This document shows, one piece after another, positions 33,214 to 35,022 of a DNA stretch of 35,022 bases. Under the pieces are notes generated by a model, which saw nothing but the letters and a program-made list of their open reading frames with translations, was not told where the DNA came from and made no database searches. A program made the position numbers and the translations under genes. How positions within the stretch are numbered: the first letter of the stretch is position 1; the number at the start of each line of letters is the position of its first letter. Source of the DNA: Pseudovirgaria hyperparasitica (Eukaryota; Ascomycota; Dothideomycetes; Acrospermales; Acrospermaceae). Location of the stretch: contig NW_022985592.1 of the NCBI RefSeq assembly GCF_010093815.1, positions 1 through 35,022 on the forward strand. The letters are read 5' to 3'.

Positions 33214-34850
33214 TTCTTCTTTAGTTAACTTATTATATAGTTTCTTAAATTAAGCTATACTTTATCTTCTATACGGTATACTAGTACTAGAGTTTACTTT
33301 CTATTCACGGACTTCTCTTATTTTTAGATATTCTCTACTATATTTACTTAATATAGCTTAGTAATATTCTTTATCTTTTTTATAAAGGTTTCCGCTCTTT
33401 ATTTAGTAGAGAGCGAGAAACTAGAGTTAGCTTCTATCTATAGAGGTATAGAGGATAGTAGATTATATCTATAGGTAGTAAAGAAGGGGCTTATTTCTAG
33501 CTCTACTTAGTAGCGCGCGTTTAGTACTAGTTATATAGTTAGAAGCTAGGTTTTCTAATTAGACTATTTCTAATTAATAAAGTTTTATAAGTAGCTCTAT
33601 ACCTTCTAGTTTATTCTCTCTAGACCTCTATCTATTTAAGGATAGTATATAGAGCTTAGTCTATAGATTACTCTAGTAAGGCTATAAAAGGTCTTCTAGA
33701 AATAGCTAGTCTAGTTTATTCCTTAATCGCTCGTTATCGCTAAGGGTATACCGTAGTACCTTACCTAGTAATCTATAAATACCTTAGCGTATTCCTCCGC
33801 CTTTATAGTAGGTATTACTTATAATACTATAGTCTTACTTAGACGGTCTTTAATAATCTATAAGTAGCGGTTCCCTTCTAAGCCGGGTAGATTAGTAATA
33901 AAGTCTATTAAGATCTTCTAGAAGAAATAATTAGAGACTAGAAGAGACTTTAGAAGTCTATATTTTTATTTCTACTATACCTTATTCCGTCTATAGTAGT
34001 TATAATTTTATAGAAACTACCTTATATATCTTATCTATAGTAGCTAGTAGAAGCTTTAAGCTAGTATAGAAGTAGTAGAGTCTTAGCCTAGATAGCTATA
34101 GAGCGGTAAGTTATATATAGACTAGATAAGCTTAGTCTAAAGGACGTCCCCTTCTAAATCGCTAGGCCCTAGTACTTTATACTTAGCTTTTATAGTTATC
34201 TTCGCGCCTAGTACCTATAGTTTTCTATAGTAATTAAGGTAGCCCTCTAAGTTAATACTATAATCTACTACTTAGACTTTTAGCTTTACTTTACTTAGAA
34301 CTAACTATACTTCTTCTATTACGGCACGAAGTATAGTTTAGTATATTAAGTTCTTTTTTACTATTATAGTCTATAGATTGTTTAGAGAGGGGTCCTAGAA
34401 AGGCCCTAGAGAAGCCGGCTCTTTATAGGCGGGCTTAGTCCCTAGTAATATATCCTTAAATAGTAAGTTAGTAGTATAGATCGCCGCTAGCCTTACCTTA
34501 GAGACCGGCTAATCTTTAATATCTTTAGGGTCTAGAAACCTATAGAACCTAGACTCTTTATTATCTACTCTAAGTATATCTTATTTCTATCTTAATAGAG
34601 TATTAGGGATAACCGCTTTAGATCCCGGTTAGTAAACTAGGGAGAACTAATACCTAGATAAGGTTTTATACTACTATATTTAGCGTTCTAATAGATAACG
34701 CTTTATTATAAAGTATTTAAGGTTCTTATAGTCTATCTATATAGTAAAGGGACTATACGCTTTTAACTTAGAGTTCTAGAACTTTAAGTAGAAGATTATA
34801 GTAAGTATTTCCTTATTATAGATATCGTAGTTAATCTCTACTTTATTTAG
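33214..34850 (-). pseudogene. Element A pol fragment: RNase H and integrase
   Basis: RNase H is recognised at 34846..34683 by NYDIYNKEILTI and by IDYKNLKYFIIKRYL. The integrase core starts near 33905 (DFITNLPGLEGNRYL), with Asp in AITSD at 33728..33726 and Glu at 33620..33618, 35 residues apart, and the LERIN and ISPFFTTYRY motifs behind it. Many TAG/TAA codons stand for Trp and Gln (for example in the expected GSNW and PQTDG motifs). It is a dead fragment of the outermost and therefore oldest element of the nest. Confidence 0.85.
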
Positions 34851-35022
34851 CTTCTATAAGAAAAACCTAATAGATATAATAAATTACTAGCTAGAGCCAT
34901 AGAAAGATATATAGACTCTAGTACATGTAAACTTAACCTCTACTATATCTAATAAGTTTATATAAGGTATTTCCTTATTAGGAATAGCTTAATATTAGTA
35001 ATCGATATTACTAATATTATCT

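Larger units (their letters stand above)
9656..35022. repeat. RIP-mutated AT-rich transposon block
   Basis: About 25 kb in which CA and TG are nearly absent and TA is in large excess, while CG remains. For example, no CA or TG was found between about 11,520 and 11,900. The stop codons in the transposon reading frames are TAA or TAG at places where Gln or Trp is expected, as C-to-T change at CpA (and G-to-A at TpG) would give. This is repeat-induced point mutation, a process of ascomycetes acting on duplicated DNA. The block is made of three nested Ty3/gypsy elements listed separately. Confidence 0.93.
33209..35022 (-). mobile_element. Element A, right arm (5'-ward part of a chromovirus, continues beyond the window)
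   Basis: Contains the RNase H and integrase portions of a gypsy pol on the minus strand. The pol frame continues across the element B insertion into the left arm, where EEPRLKVREIYY is formed over the junction and a chromodomain follows. The reverse transcriptase, gag and 5' LTR must lie to the right of the window. Confidence 0.82.

Noticed and set aside
1-35022. CRISPR array, rRNA, tRNA or bacterial-type operon signals
   Set aside because: None was found by eye; the repeats present are LTRs and short coding tandem repeats, and the genes are spliced eukaryotic genes.

Overview
The window is nuclear DNA of a filamentous ascomycete (Pezizomycotina). Four of the five genes have short GT-AG introns (47 to 138 bp), most with CTAAC or CTGAC branch sites, and the gene products are fungal eukaryotic families. 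A gene island of normal composition (about 266-9655) lies between AT-rich blocks (1-265 and 9656-35022) almost stripped of CA and TG dinucleotides but keeping many CG. That is the signature of repeat-induced point mutation (RIP) acting on CpA. The alternation of gene islands and RIP-made AT blocks recalls Dothideomycetes such as Pleosporales; that placement is a guess.

Gene island, left to right: a zeta-crystallin-like quinone oxidoreductase (minus, 2 exons); the spindle-checkpoint WD40 protein BUB3 (minus, 3 exons), divergent from the GPN-loop GTPase GPN2 (plus, 3 exons) across 169 bp; a seven-helix DUF3112-type membrane protein (minus, 2 exons) convergent with GPN2; and an unrecognised 448-residue protein (minus, 2 exons). 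They are independent housekeeping or accessory genes, not a pathway cluster.

The AT-rich block is a nest of three RIP-inactivated Ty3/gypsy LTR retrotransposons, all on the minus strand. Element C (24550-32594, 238-bp LTRs, target duplication CTCGA) sits inside the gag frame of element B (12253-33208, 138-bp LTRs, target duplication CTAGG). Element B sits inside the integrase C-terminal region of element A, whose arms are at 33209-35022 and at and left of 12252. Each has a recognisable integrase with D-x35-E spacing and a chromodomain, so all are chromovirus-like.

Two parts are not standard. Element B without its insert is about 12.9 kb and carries, between pol and its 3' LTR, a very long extra reading frame of about 1500 codons with no family I recognise. 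Element C carries, between pol and its 3' LTR, a reading frame on the opposite strand (plus) for a Ser/Thr/Pro-rich protein with a coiled coil and a probable RIP-damaged intron. These two are the candidates for undescribed biology. No tRNA, rRNA, CRISPR array or intact transposon gene was found.
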